Source of the DNA: Aeromicrobium massiliense JC14
GTDB lineage: Bacteria; Actinomycetota; Actinomycetes; Propionibacteriales; Nocardioidaceae
Direction: 5' to 3'
DNA: 64,000 nucleotides
NCBI RefSeq assembly: GCF_000312105.1
Contig: NZ_HE978637.1
Location: 466,377-530,376 of the forward strand
Under the pieces are notes generated by a model, which saw nothing but the letters and a program-made list of their open reading frames with translations, did no database searches and was not told where the DNA came from. Both the position numbers and the translations under genes were made by a program. This document shows, in pieces, positions 51,005-58,442 of the stretch. The first letter of the stretch is position 1, and each line of letters opens with the position of its first letter.

Positions 51005-51435
51005 GGACGGGCGCGACCGGACAGGTCGCGCAGGATGCGATTGACCTCGGCGAGGTCGGCGACGTCCAGGCCGAACGTCTCGAGCATGCGCGGCGGCACC
51101 TCGAGCGCCCGCTCGCGCAGCGCGCGTCCGGCGTCGGTGAGGTGGACGAGCACCAGCCGCTCGTCGTGGGTGGCTCGGCGGCGCTCGACGTGACCGTCGC
51201 GCTCGAGCCGCTTGAGCAGCGGCGTGAGCGTGGCGGGCTCGAGGCTGAGCCGGGCGGCGAGCTGGCCGACGCTGACGCCGTCGTCCTCCCACAGCGCGAG
51301 CATCACCAGGTACTGCGGGTGGGTGAGGCCGAGCGGGGCGAGCACCGGCCGGTAGGACGCCACCACCTCGCGCGCGGCGACGGTGATGGCGAAGCACACC
51401 TGCTCGTCCAGCGACAGGGGATCGTTCGTGGTCAC
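50986..51435 (-). CDS. OhrR-like MarR-family regulator
   Basis: A 149-residue winged-helix protein. Its N-terminal region, LDEQVCFAITVAAREVVASYRPVLAPLGLTHPQYLVMLALWE, matches organic-peroxide-sensing OhrR proteins, and Cys14 occupies the sensing-cysteine position. The recognition helix and wing lie at LEPATLTPLLKRLERDGHVERRR. No ohr gene is adjacent. The GTG start lies 6 nt from a minus-strand TACACT box that is part of a palindromic operator, suggesting autorepression. Confidence 0.85.
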   Translation of the reverse strand: MTTNDPLSLDEQVCFAITVAAREVVASYRPVLAPLGLTHPQYLVMLALWEDDGVSVGQLAARLSLEPATLTPLLKRLERDGHVERRRATHDERLVLVHLTDAGRALRERALEVPPRMLETFGLDVADLAEVNRILRDLSGRARPTEVQA

Positions 51436-51439
51436 GTCG

Positions 51440-51451
51440 TTAGTGTACTAA
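51440..51451 (-). promoter_or_regulatory. Operator overlapping the -10 of the OhrR-like gene
   Basis: TTAGT-GT-ACTAA is a 5-bp inverted repeat. On the minus strand the TACACT within it (51447-51442) is a -10 box ending 6 nt before the GTG start. Repressor binding would cover the -10 directly. Confidence 0.55.
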
Positions 51452-51464
51452 GCACCGTGCGGCG

Positions 51465-52904
51465 TCAGGCGATCAGGTCGATCGGCGCCCGGCCGGCCGC
51501 CGCCGGGCGACCAGCCCGCGACGTCACCTCGTCCCACGCGTCGCGCAGCCGGCGCACCGCTTCGGTGATGACGGCCTCGCCCTGCGTGTAGGGCAGGCGC
51601 AGGCGGGTCTCGCCGCCCGCATGGGCGTGGAAGCGCGGTCCCGGGGTCAGCAGCAGCCCGTGCCGCTCGGCCGCCGCGACGAGCGGGGTGGAGACGCGCT
51701 CCGGCAGCTCGGCCCACACGTTCAGCCCGCCCGCGGGCGGTTCGGCGGCCAGCATCGGCAGCTGCACCGCGAGCTCGGCGAGCAGGTGGTCGCGGGCCGT
51801 CCGGGCGGTCTCGCGGCGGTGGTCGGCGTCGGCGCCGTCGCCCTGCAGCAGGTGGGCGAGCACCAGCTGCTCGAACGCCGACGACCCGAGGTCGAGGGTC
51901 ATCCTCCGCTGCAGCACCGGGGTGACCAGGTGCCGTGGCAGCCGGGCCCAGCCGATGCGCAGGCCGCCCCAGAACTCCTTGGACGCCGAGCCGACGAGCA
52001 CGGCGCGCGGGTCGTAGGTCGCGTACGACGGTGGCAGCTCGACCCGGTCCAGGTTCACCTCGCGCAGCGACTCGTCGACGACCGGCAGCACGCCGTGGCG
52101 GCGCAGCAGCCGCGCCCACGCCGCGCGGGTCGACTCGTCCATCACCGCGGCGGTCGGGTTGTGGAAGTCGGGGATGAAGTAGGCCGTCGCGTGCCGCCCG
52201 CTGCCGAGCAGGGCCGCGAGCGCCTGCACGTCCCACGGATGCTCGGTGACCGGCAGCGGGGCGAGGCGCCCGCCGCTGGCGACGATCGCGTCGTACGCGT
52301 GCGGGTACGAGAGCCCCTCGACGACGACGCGGTCGCCGGCCGAGACGAACGTCCGGAACGCGAGCGACAGCGCGCCCATGGCGCCGTTGGTGACGACGAC
52401 CTGCTCGGGATCGGTGGGCAGTCCCTGCCGCCGGTAGCGCTCGGCGAGCGCCTCGCGCAGCACCGGCAGCCCGTCAGGCAGGTAGCCCGTGGTCGCCAGC
52501 AGCGCGGGCAGCTGCTCCTGGGCGGCGGCGAACGCACGCGCCAGCCCCGGTGGCCCCGCGGGTGCGGAGTAGGTGAGGGCGATCGTGCCGGGAGCGGACG
52601 GTGCGGTGATCAGCGAGCTGACGTGCGACTCGCTCGGCGGCACCTGGACGACGCTGCCCGAGCCGCGACGCGACCGCAGCACCCCGCGCTCGCGCAGCTC
52701 GGCGTAGACCCGCGCGGTCGTCGTCCGGCTGACGCCGAGCGCGACGGCGAGGTCGCGCTCGCTGGGCAGCCGGGCGCCGTCGGCCACGCGGCCGTCCACC
52801 ACGAGTAGCCGGACGCGCTCGGCCAGGTCGGCGTAGGCGGGGGAGCGCAGCGGCTCCGAGCCGAGGAGCGCGGCGAGCCGGGAGGCGGGCACGAAGGACG
52901 TCAT
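51465..52904 (-). CDS. MocR-family regulator (GntR HTH fused to aminotransferase domain)
   Basis: A 479-residue MocR protein. The N-terminal GntR winged helix is at about residues 18-85 (LPSERDLAVALGVSRTTTARVYAELRERGVL). A class I aminotransferase fold then carries the PLP lysine in GSASKEFWGGLRIGW and the conserved TNGAMGALSLAFR. Such proteins sense PLP or amino-acid derivatives. It diverges from a YczE-type membrane gene, a pairing also known from Bacillus ycxD-yczE. ATG at 52904 is preferred to an upstream in-frame Met because it lies just after a CAGACT box. Confidence 0.88.
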   Translation of the reverse strand: MTSFVPASRLAALLGSEPLRSPAYADLAERVRLLVVDGRVADGARLPSERDLAVALGVSRTTTARVYAELRERGVLRSRRGSGSVVQVPPSESHVSSLITAPSAPGTIALTYSAPAGPPGLARAFAAAQEQLPALLATTGYLPDGLPVLREALAERYRRQGLPTDPEQVVVTNGAMGALSLAFRTFVSAGDRVVVEGLSYPHAYDAIVASGGRLAPLPVTEHPWDVQALAALLGSGRHATAYFIPDFHNPTAAVMDESTRAAWARLLRRHGVLPVVDESLREVNLDRVELPPSYATYDPRAVLVGSASKEFWGGLRIGWARLPRHLVTPVLQRRMTLDLGSSAFEQLVLAHLLQGDGADADHRRETARTARDHLLAELAVQLPMLAAEPPAGGLNVWAELPERVSTPLVAAAERHGLLLTPGPRFHAHAGGETRLRLPYTQGEAVITEAVRRLRDAWDEVTSRAGRPAAAGRAPIDLIA

Positions 52905-52919
52905 GGGTCCAGTCTGTCG

Positions 52920-52948
52920 GAATTGGCCATCGAGTCGAGGGCCAATTC
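52920..52948. promoter_or_regulatory. Inverted repeat in the MocR/yczE divergent control region
   Basis: GAATTGGCC (52920-52928) and GGCCAATTC (52940-52948) are perfect inverted 9-bp half-sites with an 11-bp spacer, about two turns centre to centre. They lie between divergent genes and next to the MocR start. A MocR dimer is the likely ligand. Confidence 0.6.
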
Positions 52949-52953
52949 GCGAC

Positions 52954-53106
52954 ATGGTGGCCTGCATGTTGCTCCTCCTGCTCCTCCTGCTCCTCGTGAC
53001 CGTGGTCGCGGCCGTGCTGGCCGTGACCGTCCGGGCCGTGGCCGGCGACGGCTACGGGCACCGCGCCGCGCCGGCGCGGCTCCAGGACGAGAGGATCGTC
53101 CGGTGA
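52954..53106 (+). CDS. Small single-TM protein coupled to the YczE-type gene
   Basis: A 50-residue ORF with one very hydrophobic segment (nine consecutive Leu after residue 5) and a short basic tail ending QDERIVR. Its stop overlaps the next start (GTGA), which suggests translational coupling. ATG at 52954 or 52966 could be the start. No homology is recognised; the Leu run comes from CTCCTG-type codons that also form a microsatellite-like tract. Confidence 0.55.
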   Translation: MVACMLLLLLLLLLVTVVAAVLAVTVRAVAGDGYGHRAAPARLQDERIVR

Positions 53107-53804
53107 CCCTCCGTCTGCTCCGCCTCGTCGTCGGCCTGTGGCTCTATGGCGCCACCATGGCGCTGCTCGTCGAGGCCGGTCTCGGGCTCGACCCGTGGGA
53201 CGTCCTGCACGAGGGCCTCGCCCACCGGCTGCCGCTCACCTTCGGCCAGGTCGTCATCGCCGTCGGTGTCGTCGTCATGCTCGCCTGGATCCCGCTGCGT
53301 CAGCGTGCGGGTCTCGGCACGATCCTCAACATCGCCCTCATCGGCATCGCCGCCGACGTGACCCTGGCGTGGCTGCCGACGCCGGACGTCCTCGCGGTGC
53401 AGGTGGCGATGCTGCTCGGCGGCGTCGTCGGCAACGCGCTCGCCGGGGCGCTCTACGTGGGGGCGAACCTCGGCACCGGCCCGCGGGACGGGCTGTGGGT
53501 GGGCATCTCGCGCCGCACCGGGCTCAGCGTGCGCCTGGTGCGCACGGGCCTGGAGGTGACGGTGCTGGTGATCGGGTTCGCGCTGGGCGGGACGGTCGGC
53601 GTCGGGACGGTCGTCTACGCGCTGGCCATCGGCCCGCTGGTGCAGCTGTTCCTGGGCCTGACGACGCGCTCAGCGCCGAGTGGCGATGAGCAGCGAGGCG
53701 TCGGGGTCGATGAGCATCTCGACGGCGGCGAAGCGCTCGTCGGTCAGCCACCGCTCGCGCACGGTGTCGACGCGTCCCTCGATGATCGGCGGCCAGAAGG
53801 CTGA
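53103..53804 (+). CDS. YczE/YyaS/YitT-type integral membrane protein with an unusual C-terminal extension
   Basis: A 233-residue frame. Residues 1-190 form about five TM segments with the YczE motifs ALLVEAGLGLDPWDVLHEGL and GANLGTGPRDGLWVGIS. The family is of unknown transport or accessory function. After LVQLFLGLTTR the frame continues about 43 hydrophilic residues that are antisense to the methyltransferase gene. This tail is probably a recent loss of the original stop near 53670. The gene is divergent from MocR. Confidence 0.78.
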   Translation: MTLRLLRLVVGLWLYGATMALLVEAGLGLDPWDVLHEGLAHRLPLTFGQVVIAVGVVVMLAWIPLRQRAGLGTILNIALIGIAADVTLAWLPTPDVLAVQVAMLLGGVVGNALAGALYVGANLGTGPRDGLWVGISRRTGLSVRLVRTGLEVTVLVIGFALGGTVGVGTVVYALAIGPLVQLFLGLTTRSAPSGDEQRGVGVDEHLDGGEALVGQPPLAHGVDASLDDRRPEG

Positions 53805-54233
53805 GGGCACGAAGTCGTCCAGCACGACGATGCCGCCGGGCTCCATGAGGTCGGCGACCAGGTCGAGGTCGTTCATGACCTCGCGGATGTCGACGAACAG
53901 CAGCGCGAACGGCGCGTACTTCTCCAGCACCGACCAGTCGCCGGAGACGACCTCGACGTTGTCGGTCGCGGAGAAGATGTCCTGGACGTCCTCGGCCAGG
54001 GCCGGGTCGAGCTCCGCGGTCACCACGCGGGCGCCGGTGGCGGCACCGCTGGACAGCCAGGCCGAGCCCACGCCGCAGCCCGTGCCCAGCTCGGCGAGCG
54101 TGCCGGACTTCGCGGCCGCGAGCGTGGCCAGCAGGCGTCCGGTCTCGTGCCGCGTCGACGTGATGAAGCCGCGCTGGCGGGACAGGTCGAGGGTCGCGGA
54201 CACCAGGTCGGGCAGCTCGGTCGGGGCACTCAC
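53670..54233 (-). CDS. O-methyltransferase-like SAM-dependent enzyme
   Basis: A 187-residue Rossmann-fold methyltransferase. The SAM motif is TLAELGTGCGVGSAWL, the acidic motif VVTAELDP, and the post-motif LLFVDIREVMNDL and GGIVVLDDFVPSAFWPP fit the class I O-methyltransferase (COMT-like) fold. The substrate is unknown. GTG at 54233 is chosen because it follows a GAGACT box by 6 nt; the in-frame upstream part is Pro/Arg rich. Its 3' end overlaps the YczE-type frame by 135 nt tail to tail. Confidence 0.82.
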   Translation of the reverse strand: MSAPTELPDLVSATLDLSRQRGFITSTRHETGRLLATLAAAKSGTLAELGTGCGVGSAWLSSGAATGARVVTAELDPALAEDVQDIFSATDNVEVVSGDWSVLEKYAPFALLFVDIREVMNDLDLVADLMEPGGIVVLDDFVPSAFWPPIIEGRVDTVRERWLTDERFAAVEMLIDPDASLLIATRR

Positions 54234-54282
54234 CGGGCCAGTCTCACACGTCGGCCCGGGCGCGGGTCGGGGGGAGCGTGGA

Positions 54283-54296
54283 GTGAGACACGTCAC
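54283..54296. promoter_or_regulatory. GTGAGAC-type operator candidate upstream of the leu region
   Basis: GTGA-GACACG-TCAC is an inverted repeat. GTGAGAC or TGAGAC recurs at 54240-54246 (minus strand), 54670-54676 and 54692-54697, around the methyltransferase, small-ORF and leuB promoters. A shared regulator such as an IclR-type (LtbR/NdgR-like) protein is a guess. Confidence 0.35.
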
Positions 54297-54327
54297 GAGA
54301 TGCTGCGCCCCGGCCCGTCCGCCGGGC

Positions 54328-54333
54328 TATGCT
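54328..54333 (+). promoter_or_regulatory. Leaderless promoter of the small-ORF unit
   Basis: TATGCT fits TAnnnT and ends 7 nt before the ATG at 54341. Confidence 0.5.
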
Positions 54334-54340
54334 CGGCGCC

Positions 54341-54385
54341 ATGCGGAAGCAGCGAGTAGTCGCCTGCCGCGGCAGGGCCTCCTAA
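54341..54385 (+). CDS. Leaderless 14-residue leader-like peptide
   Basis: The frame encodes MRKQRVVACRGRAS and a TAA stop. It starts 7 nt after a -10 box, includes the rare codon GTA in the Val pair and one Cys, and its last codons form the 5' arm of a strong hairpin. The layout is that of a regulatory leader peptide. The sensed amino acid or signal is not clear, since the Val content is low for a branched-chain leader. Confidence 0.55.
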   Translation: MRKQRVVACRGRAS

Positions 54386-54452
54386 AGGGCCACACCCTGC
54401 CGCGGTGCTCGTCGTTGGCTCGACCGCTCCGCCGCAGGCTCCGCCGCACCGC
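54367..54452 (+). other. Mutually exclusive hairpins after the leader peptide
   Basis: Hairpin 1 pairs 54367-54377 with 54395-54405 (11 bp; inner GCC/GGC pair). Hairpin 2 pairs GCGGTGC (54402-54408) with GCACCGC (54446-54452). They share 54402-54405, so only one can form. No T-tract follows, so control may act on translation of the ORF at 54571. Confidence 0.5.
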
Positions 54453-54570
54453 AACCCGGTCCGGCCGAACACCTCCTCGGTTTCACCAGAACCCCGGCAC
54501 CCCGGCCCTGAGCGGTCGTCATCACGACGAGACCGCCGTCCCTGATCTGCCACTACCGAGGAGAACCACC

Positions 54571-54657
54571 ATGAACCGTCCCGATCTCGAGTGGGGCCCC
54601 GCCCACCTGCGTGACGAGCGCGACGAGCTGCTCGCCGAGCGTCCCGACGACAACTGA
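54571..54657 (+). CDS. 28-residue acidic small protein, unrecognised
   Basis: The ATG has a strong GAGGAG site 7 nt upstream. The product is highly charged (starts MNRPDLEWGP, ends AERPDDN), with about nine acidic residues and no TM segment. It lies downstream of the leaderless peptide and two alternative hairpins, and ends 61 nt before leuB, which has its own promoter. The strong ribosome binding site argues for real translation; the function is unknown. Confidence 0.55.
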   Translation: MNRPDLEWGPAHLRDERDELLAERPDDN

Positions 54658-54682
54658 GCCGACCATTCCGTGAGACGCCGGT

Positions 54683-54712
54683 TTCACATCCTGAGACCGG
54701 ACGTCCTAGGAT
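54683..54712 (+). promoter_or_regulatory. Leaderless promoter and operator-like repeat of leuB
   Basis: TTCACA (54683-54688) and TAGGAT (54707-54712) have an 18-bp spacer; the -10 ends 6 nt before the leuB ATG. CCGGTTTCA (54679-54687) and TGAGACCGG (54692-54700) form an inverted repeat over the -35 and spacer with one mismatch. Confidence 0.55.
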
Positions 54713-54718
54713 GACGCC

Positions 54719-55783
54719 ATGACCCGCACCTACTCCCTGGCCGTCGTGCCCGGCGACGGCATCGGCCCCGAGGTCACCGCGCAGGCGCTGCGCGTCCTCG
54801 ACGTGATCGCCCCGGCCCACGGACTCGCCTTCGACCGCACCGAGTACGACCTCGGCGCCCGCCGCTACCACGCCACCGGCGAGGTGCTGCCGGACTCGGT
54901 GCTGAACGAGGTCCGCGGCCACGACGCGATCCTGCTCGGCGCCGTCGGCGACCCGAGCGTGCCGTCGGGCGTCCTGGAGCGCGGCCTGCTGCTCAAGCTG
55001 CGCTTCGAGCTCGACCACTACGTCAACCTGCGCCCGAGCAAGCTGTACCCGGGCGTCGCCACCCCGCTGGCCGACCCGGGCGAGATCGACTTCGTCGTCG
55101 TCCGCGAGGGCACCGAGGGCCCGTACGTCGGCAACGGCGGCGCGATCCGCGTCGGCACGCCGGCCGAGGTGGCCACCGAGGTCAGCCTCAACACGGCGTT
55201 CGGCGTCGAGCGCGTGGTGCGCGACGCGTTCGCCCGCGCCCAGGCGCGTCCGCGGCGCACGCTGACGCTCGTGCACAAGAACAACGTGCTCGTGCACGCC
55301 GGCCACCTGTGGAGCCGCACCGTCGCGGCCGTGGGCGAGGAGTTCCCCGACGTCACCGTCGACTACCTGCACGTGGACGCCGCGACGATCTTCCTGGCCA
55401 CCGACCCGGCGCGCTTCGACGTGATCGTCACCGACAACCTGTTCGGCGACATCCTCACCGACCTGGCCGCCGCCATCACCGGTGGCATCGGCCTGGCCGC
55501 GAGCGGCAACGTCAACCCCGACCGCACCGCGCCCAGCATGTTCGAGCCCGTGCACGGCTCGGCGCCCGACATCGCCGGCCAGTCGAAGGCCGACCCGACC
55601 GCGGCGATCCTGTCCGGCGCGCTGCTGCTGGACCACCTCGGCCACCCCGAGGCGGCCGCCGAGATCGAGCGCGCCGTCGAGGCCGACGTCGTCGCCCGCA
55701 CGGACGCTGCCGGACCGCGCAGCACCGAGGAGGTGGGGGAGGCCATCGCGGCGCGCGTGGCCGAGGGCGTACCGGCGTCCTGA
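54719..55783 (+). CDS. leuB: 3-isopropylmalate dehydrogenase
   Basis: A 354-residue NAD-dependent decarboxylating dehydrogenase of leucine synthesis. The [19 protein letters not shown] start, substrate motif [21 protein letters not shown], metal-site region [23 protein letters not shown] and [14 protein letters not shown] are all intact. It probably also acts on citramalate-derived methylmalate, given cimA nearby. A leaderless start is predicted. ilvE follows after 39 nt. Confidence 0.96.
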   Translation: MTRTYSLAVVPGDGIGPEVTAQALRVLDVIAPAHGLAFDRTEYDLGARRYHATGEVLPDSVLNEVRGHDAILLGAVGDPSVPSGVLERGLLLKLRFELDHYVNLRPSKLYPGVATPLADPGEIDFVVVREGTEGPYVGNGGAIRVGTPAEVATEVSLNTAFGVERVVRDAFARAQARPRRTLTLVHKNNVLVHAGHLWSRTVAAVGEEFPDVTVDYLHVDAATIFLATDPARFDVIVTDNLFGDILTDLAAAITGGIGLAASGNVNPDRTAPSMFEPVHGSAPDIAGQSKADPTAAILSGALLLDHLGHPEAAAEIERAVEADVVARTDAAGPRSTEEVGEAIAARVAEGVPAS

Positions 55784-55822
55784 CGCCGCCCCTCCATCCC
55801 CCGAACCCAAGGACGCACTACC

Positions 55823-56929
55823 GTGAACGCCATGTCCACCACCGGTCTTCCGGTCCGTTTCGAGCCCAACCCGCTCGCCCGGACCGAGCACGAACGCAGC
55901 ACGATCCTCGCCGAGCCCGGCTTCGGCAAGCACTTCACCGACCACATGTTCCTGGCCGACTGGACGCCCGAGGAGGGCTGGCACGACGCCCGCGTCGTGC
56001 CGTACGGCCCGCTGCTCCTCGACCCCGCCTCGGCCGTCCTGCACTACGCGCAGGAGATCTTCGAGGGGCTCAAGGCGTACGCCCACGAGGACGGCTCGGT
56101 CTGGACGTTCCGGCCCGAGGAGAACGCCAAGCGCTTCCAGCGCTCGGCCGACCGGCTCGCGCTGCCCGAGCTGCCGGTCGAGTGGTTCGTCGGCTCGATC
56201 AAGGCGCTGGTCGAGGCCGACCGTGCCTGGGTGCCCACCGGTGGCGAGACCAGCCTGTACCTGCGCCCGTTCATGTTCGCCTCCGAGGCGTTCCTCGGCG
56301 TCCGGCCGTCGCTCAAGGTGACCTACTCGGTCATCGCGTCGCCGGCCGGCCCGTACTTCAGCGGCGGCGTGCACCCGGTCTCGATCTGGCTCTCGGAGAA
56401 CTACACCCGCGCCGCGGTCGGCGGCACCGGCGCGGCCAAGTGCGGCGGCAACTACGCCGCCAGCCTCAAGCCGCAGATGGAGGGCGCGGCGCACGGCTGC
56501 GAGCAGGTGGTCTTCCTCGACCCGGTCGAGCGCACGTACGTCGAGGAGCTCGGCGGCATGAACGTGTACTTCGTCCAGGCCGACGGGTCGATCGTCACCC
56601 CCGAGACGAGCGGCACGATCCTGGAGGGCATCACCCGCGAGTCGCTCATGCAGCTCGCGCGCGACCGCGGCCACGAGGTCGTGGAGCGTCCCGTGAGCAT
56701 CGACGAGTGGCGCCAGGGCGTGGCCGACGGCTCGATCACCGAGGTCTTCGCCTGCGGCACGGCGGCGGTCATCACGCCCATCGGCCGGCTCAAGTGGGAC
56801 GGCGACGAGGTCGTGACCGGCGACGGCACGACCGGCAAGGTCACCTCCGACCTGCGCGCCGCGCTCGTCGACCTCCAGTACGGCCGGGCGACCGACACGC
56901 ATGGTTGGATGCAGAGGATCGACGTCTAG
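55823..56929 (+). CDS. ilvE: Branched-chain amino acid aminotransferase
   Basis: A 368-residue fold-type IV PLP enzyme that makes Val, Leu and Ile from their keto acids. The blocks LHYAQEIFEGLKAY and RPEENAKRFQRSADRL, the PLP lysine in GGTGAAKCGGNYAASL, and FACGTAAVITPIGRL are characteristic. GTG at 55823 follows an AAGGA site; ATG at 55832 is an alternative start three codons in. It is co-directional with leuB. Confidence 0.95.
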   Translation: MNAMSTTGLPVRFEPNPLARTEHERSTILAEPGFGKHFTDHMFLADWTPEEGWHDARVVPYGPLLLDPASAVLHYAQEIFEGLKAYAHEDGSVWTFRPEENAKRFQRSADRLALPELPVEWFVGSIKALVEADRAWVPTGGETSLYLRPFMFASEAFLGVRPSLKVTYSVIASPAGPYFSGGVHPVSIWLSENYTRAAVGGTGAAKCGGNYAASLKPQMEGAAHGCEQVVFLDPVERTYVEELGGMNVYFVQADGSIVTPETSGTILEGITRESLMQLARDRGHEVVERPVSIDEWRQGVADGSITEVFACGTAAVITPIGRLKWDGDEVVTGDGTTGKVTSDLRAALVDLQYGRATDTHGWMQRIDV

Positions 56930-57016
56930 CCTCCGGGCTGATCCTCGGGGGAGGCGTCGTCGCGACAACGACGTCGACCCCGGAGGTGACCCCTCCGGCT
57001 GAAGGGAGATCCCGCG

Positions 57017-58438
57017 ATGGACTCGGCCGTCCGCCTCGAGCACGACCTGATCGGTGACCGGGAGGTCCCCGCCGGCGCGTACTGGGGGGTGCACACGCTC
57101 CGGGCGCTGGAGAACTTCCCGATCACCGGCATCCCGATCGGCATCAGCCCGTACCTGGTCGAGGCGCTCGCGGCGGTGAAGCAGGCGGCCGCGGAGACCA
57201 ACCACGACCTGGGCCTGCTCGACGACCAGCGGCACGCCGCGATCGTCCAGGCGTGCGAGGAGATCCGCGCCGGGGAGCTGCGCGACGAGTTCGTCGTCGA
57301 CGTCATCCAGGGCGGCGCGGGCACGTCCTCGAACATGAACGCCAACGAGGTCATCGCCAACCGGGCGCTGGAGATCCTCGGCCACCCGCGCGGGGCGTAC
57401 GAGCACGTGCACCCCAACGAGCACGTCAACCTCAGTCAGTCGACCAACGACGTCTACCCGACGGCGGTCAAGATCGCCGTCATCATGGCGGCGCGGTCGC
57501 TGCTCGAGGCCATGGAGATCCTCCAGGACAGCTTCGCGCGCAAGGCCGACGAGTTCCACGACGTGCTCAAGATGGGCCGCACCCAGCTGCAGGACGCCGT
57601 CCCGATGACCCTCGGGCAGGAGTTCGGCGCCTTCGCGGTGATGATCGGCGAGGACCGCAGCCGCCTGCAGGAGGCGGTGATGATGCTGCACGAGATCAAC
57701 CTCGGCGCCACGGCCATCGGCACGCAGCTCAACGCCCCGACCGGCTACGTGCCCACGGCGTGCGCGCACCTGGCCCGCATCACCGGCCTGCCGCTGGTCA
57801 GTGCCGTCGACCTCATCGAGGCCACGCAGGACTGCGGCGCGTTCGTGCACGTCAGCGGCGTGCTCAAGCGGGTCGCGGTCAAGCTCAGCAAGATCTGCAA
57901 CGACCTGCGGCTTCTGTCGTCCGGCCCGCGCGCCGGGCTCAACGAGATCAACCTGCCCGCCGTCCAGGCGGGGTCGAGCATCATGCCGGGCAAGGTCAAC
58001 CCGGTCATCCCCGAGGTCGTCAACCAGGTCGCGTTCCAGATCGTCGGGCACGACGTGACGGTCTCGATGGCCGCCGAGGCCGGGCAGCTGCAGCTGAACG
58101 CCTTCGAGCCGATCATCTGCTACTCGCTGTCGTCGGGCCTGTCGCGGCTGCGCGAGGCCGTGCTGGTGCTGGCCGAGCGCTGCGTCGACGGGATCACCGC
58201 CAACGCCGAGCTGCTCGCCCGCGAGGTGGCCGACTCGATCGGCCTGGTCACCGCGCTCAACCCCTACATCGGCTACGCGGCCGCGACCGAGGTCGCCAAG
58301 GAGGCGCTGCTCACCGGCCGCGGCGTCGCCGAGCTCGTGCTCGAGATGGGCCTCATGGACGCCGATCGCCTCGCCGAGGTGCTGCGTCCGGAGGTGCTGG
58401 CCAACCTGGCCCCGCGCGAGAGCGCGCGCAAGGGCTGA
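57017..58438 (+). CDS. aspA: Aspartate ammonia-lyase
   Basis: A 473-residue fumarase/aspartase superfamily enzyme that converts aspartate to fumarate and ammonia. The superfamily signature GSSIMPGKVNPVIPE and the regions GTSSNMNANEVIANRA and NLSQSTNDVYPTAVKIA are present. The AspA-like N-terminus (LEHDLIGDREVPAGAYWGVHTLRALENFPI) distinguishes it from fumarase C. A GAAGGGAG site precedes the ATG. The 87-bp gap upstream has no clear terminator. Confidence 0.92.
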   Translation: MDSAVRLEHDLIGDREVPAGAYWGVHTLRALENFPITGIPIGISPYLVEALAAVKQAAAETNHDLGLLDDQRHAAIVQACEEIRAGELRDEFVVDVIQGGAGTSSNMNANEVIANRALEILGHPRGAYEHVHPNEHVNLSQSTNDVYPTAVKIAVIMAARSLLEAMEILQDSFARKADEFHDVLKMGRTQLQDAVPMTLGQEFGAFAVMIGEDRSRLQEAVMMLHEINLGATAIGTQLNAPTGYVPTACAHLARITGLPLVSAVDLIEATQDCGAFVHVSGVLKRVAVKLSKICNDLRLLSSGPRAGLNEINLPAVQAGSSIMPGKVNPVIPEVVNQVAFQIVGHDVTVSMAAEAGQLQLNAFEPIICYSLSSGLSRLREAVLVLAERCVDGITANAELLAREVADSIGLVTALNPYIGYAAATEVAKEALLTGRGVAELVLEMGLMDADRLAEVLRPEVLANLAPRESARKG

Positions 58439-58442
58439 GCGG

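Noticed and set aside
56930-57016. Possible control element between ilvE and aspA
   Set aside because: Only short GC-rich self-complementary bits are visible, with no clear -10, operator or terminator beyond the aspA ribosome binding site.
54293-58051. 1250-codon minus-strand frame opposite leuB, ilvE and aspA
   Set aside because: Same antisense artefact of GC-rich codon usage; no start signal and no recognisable domain.
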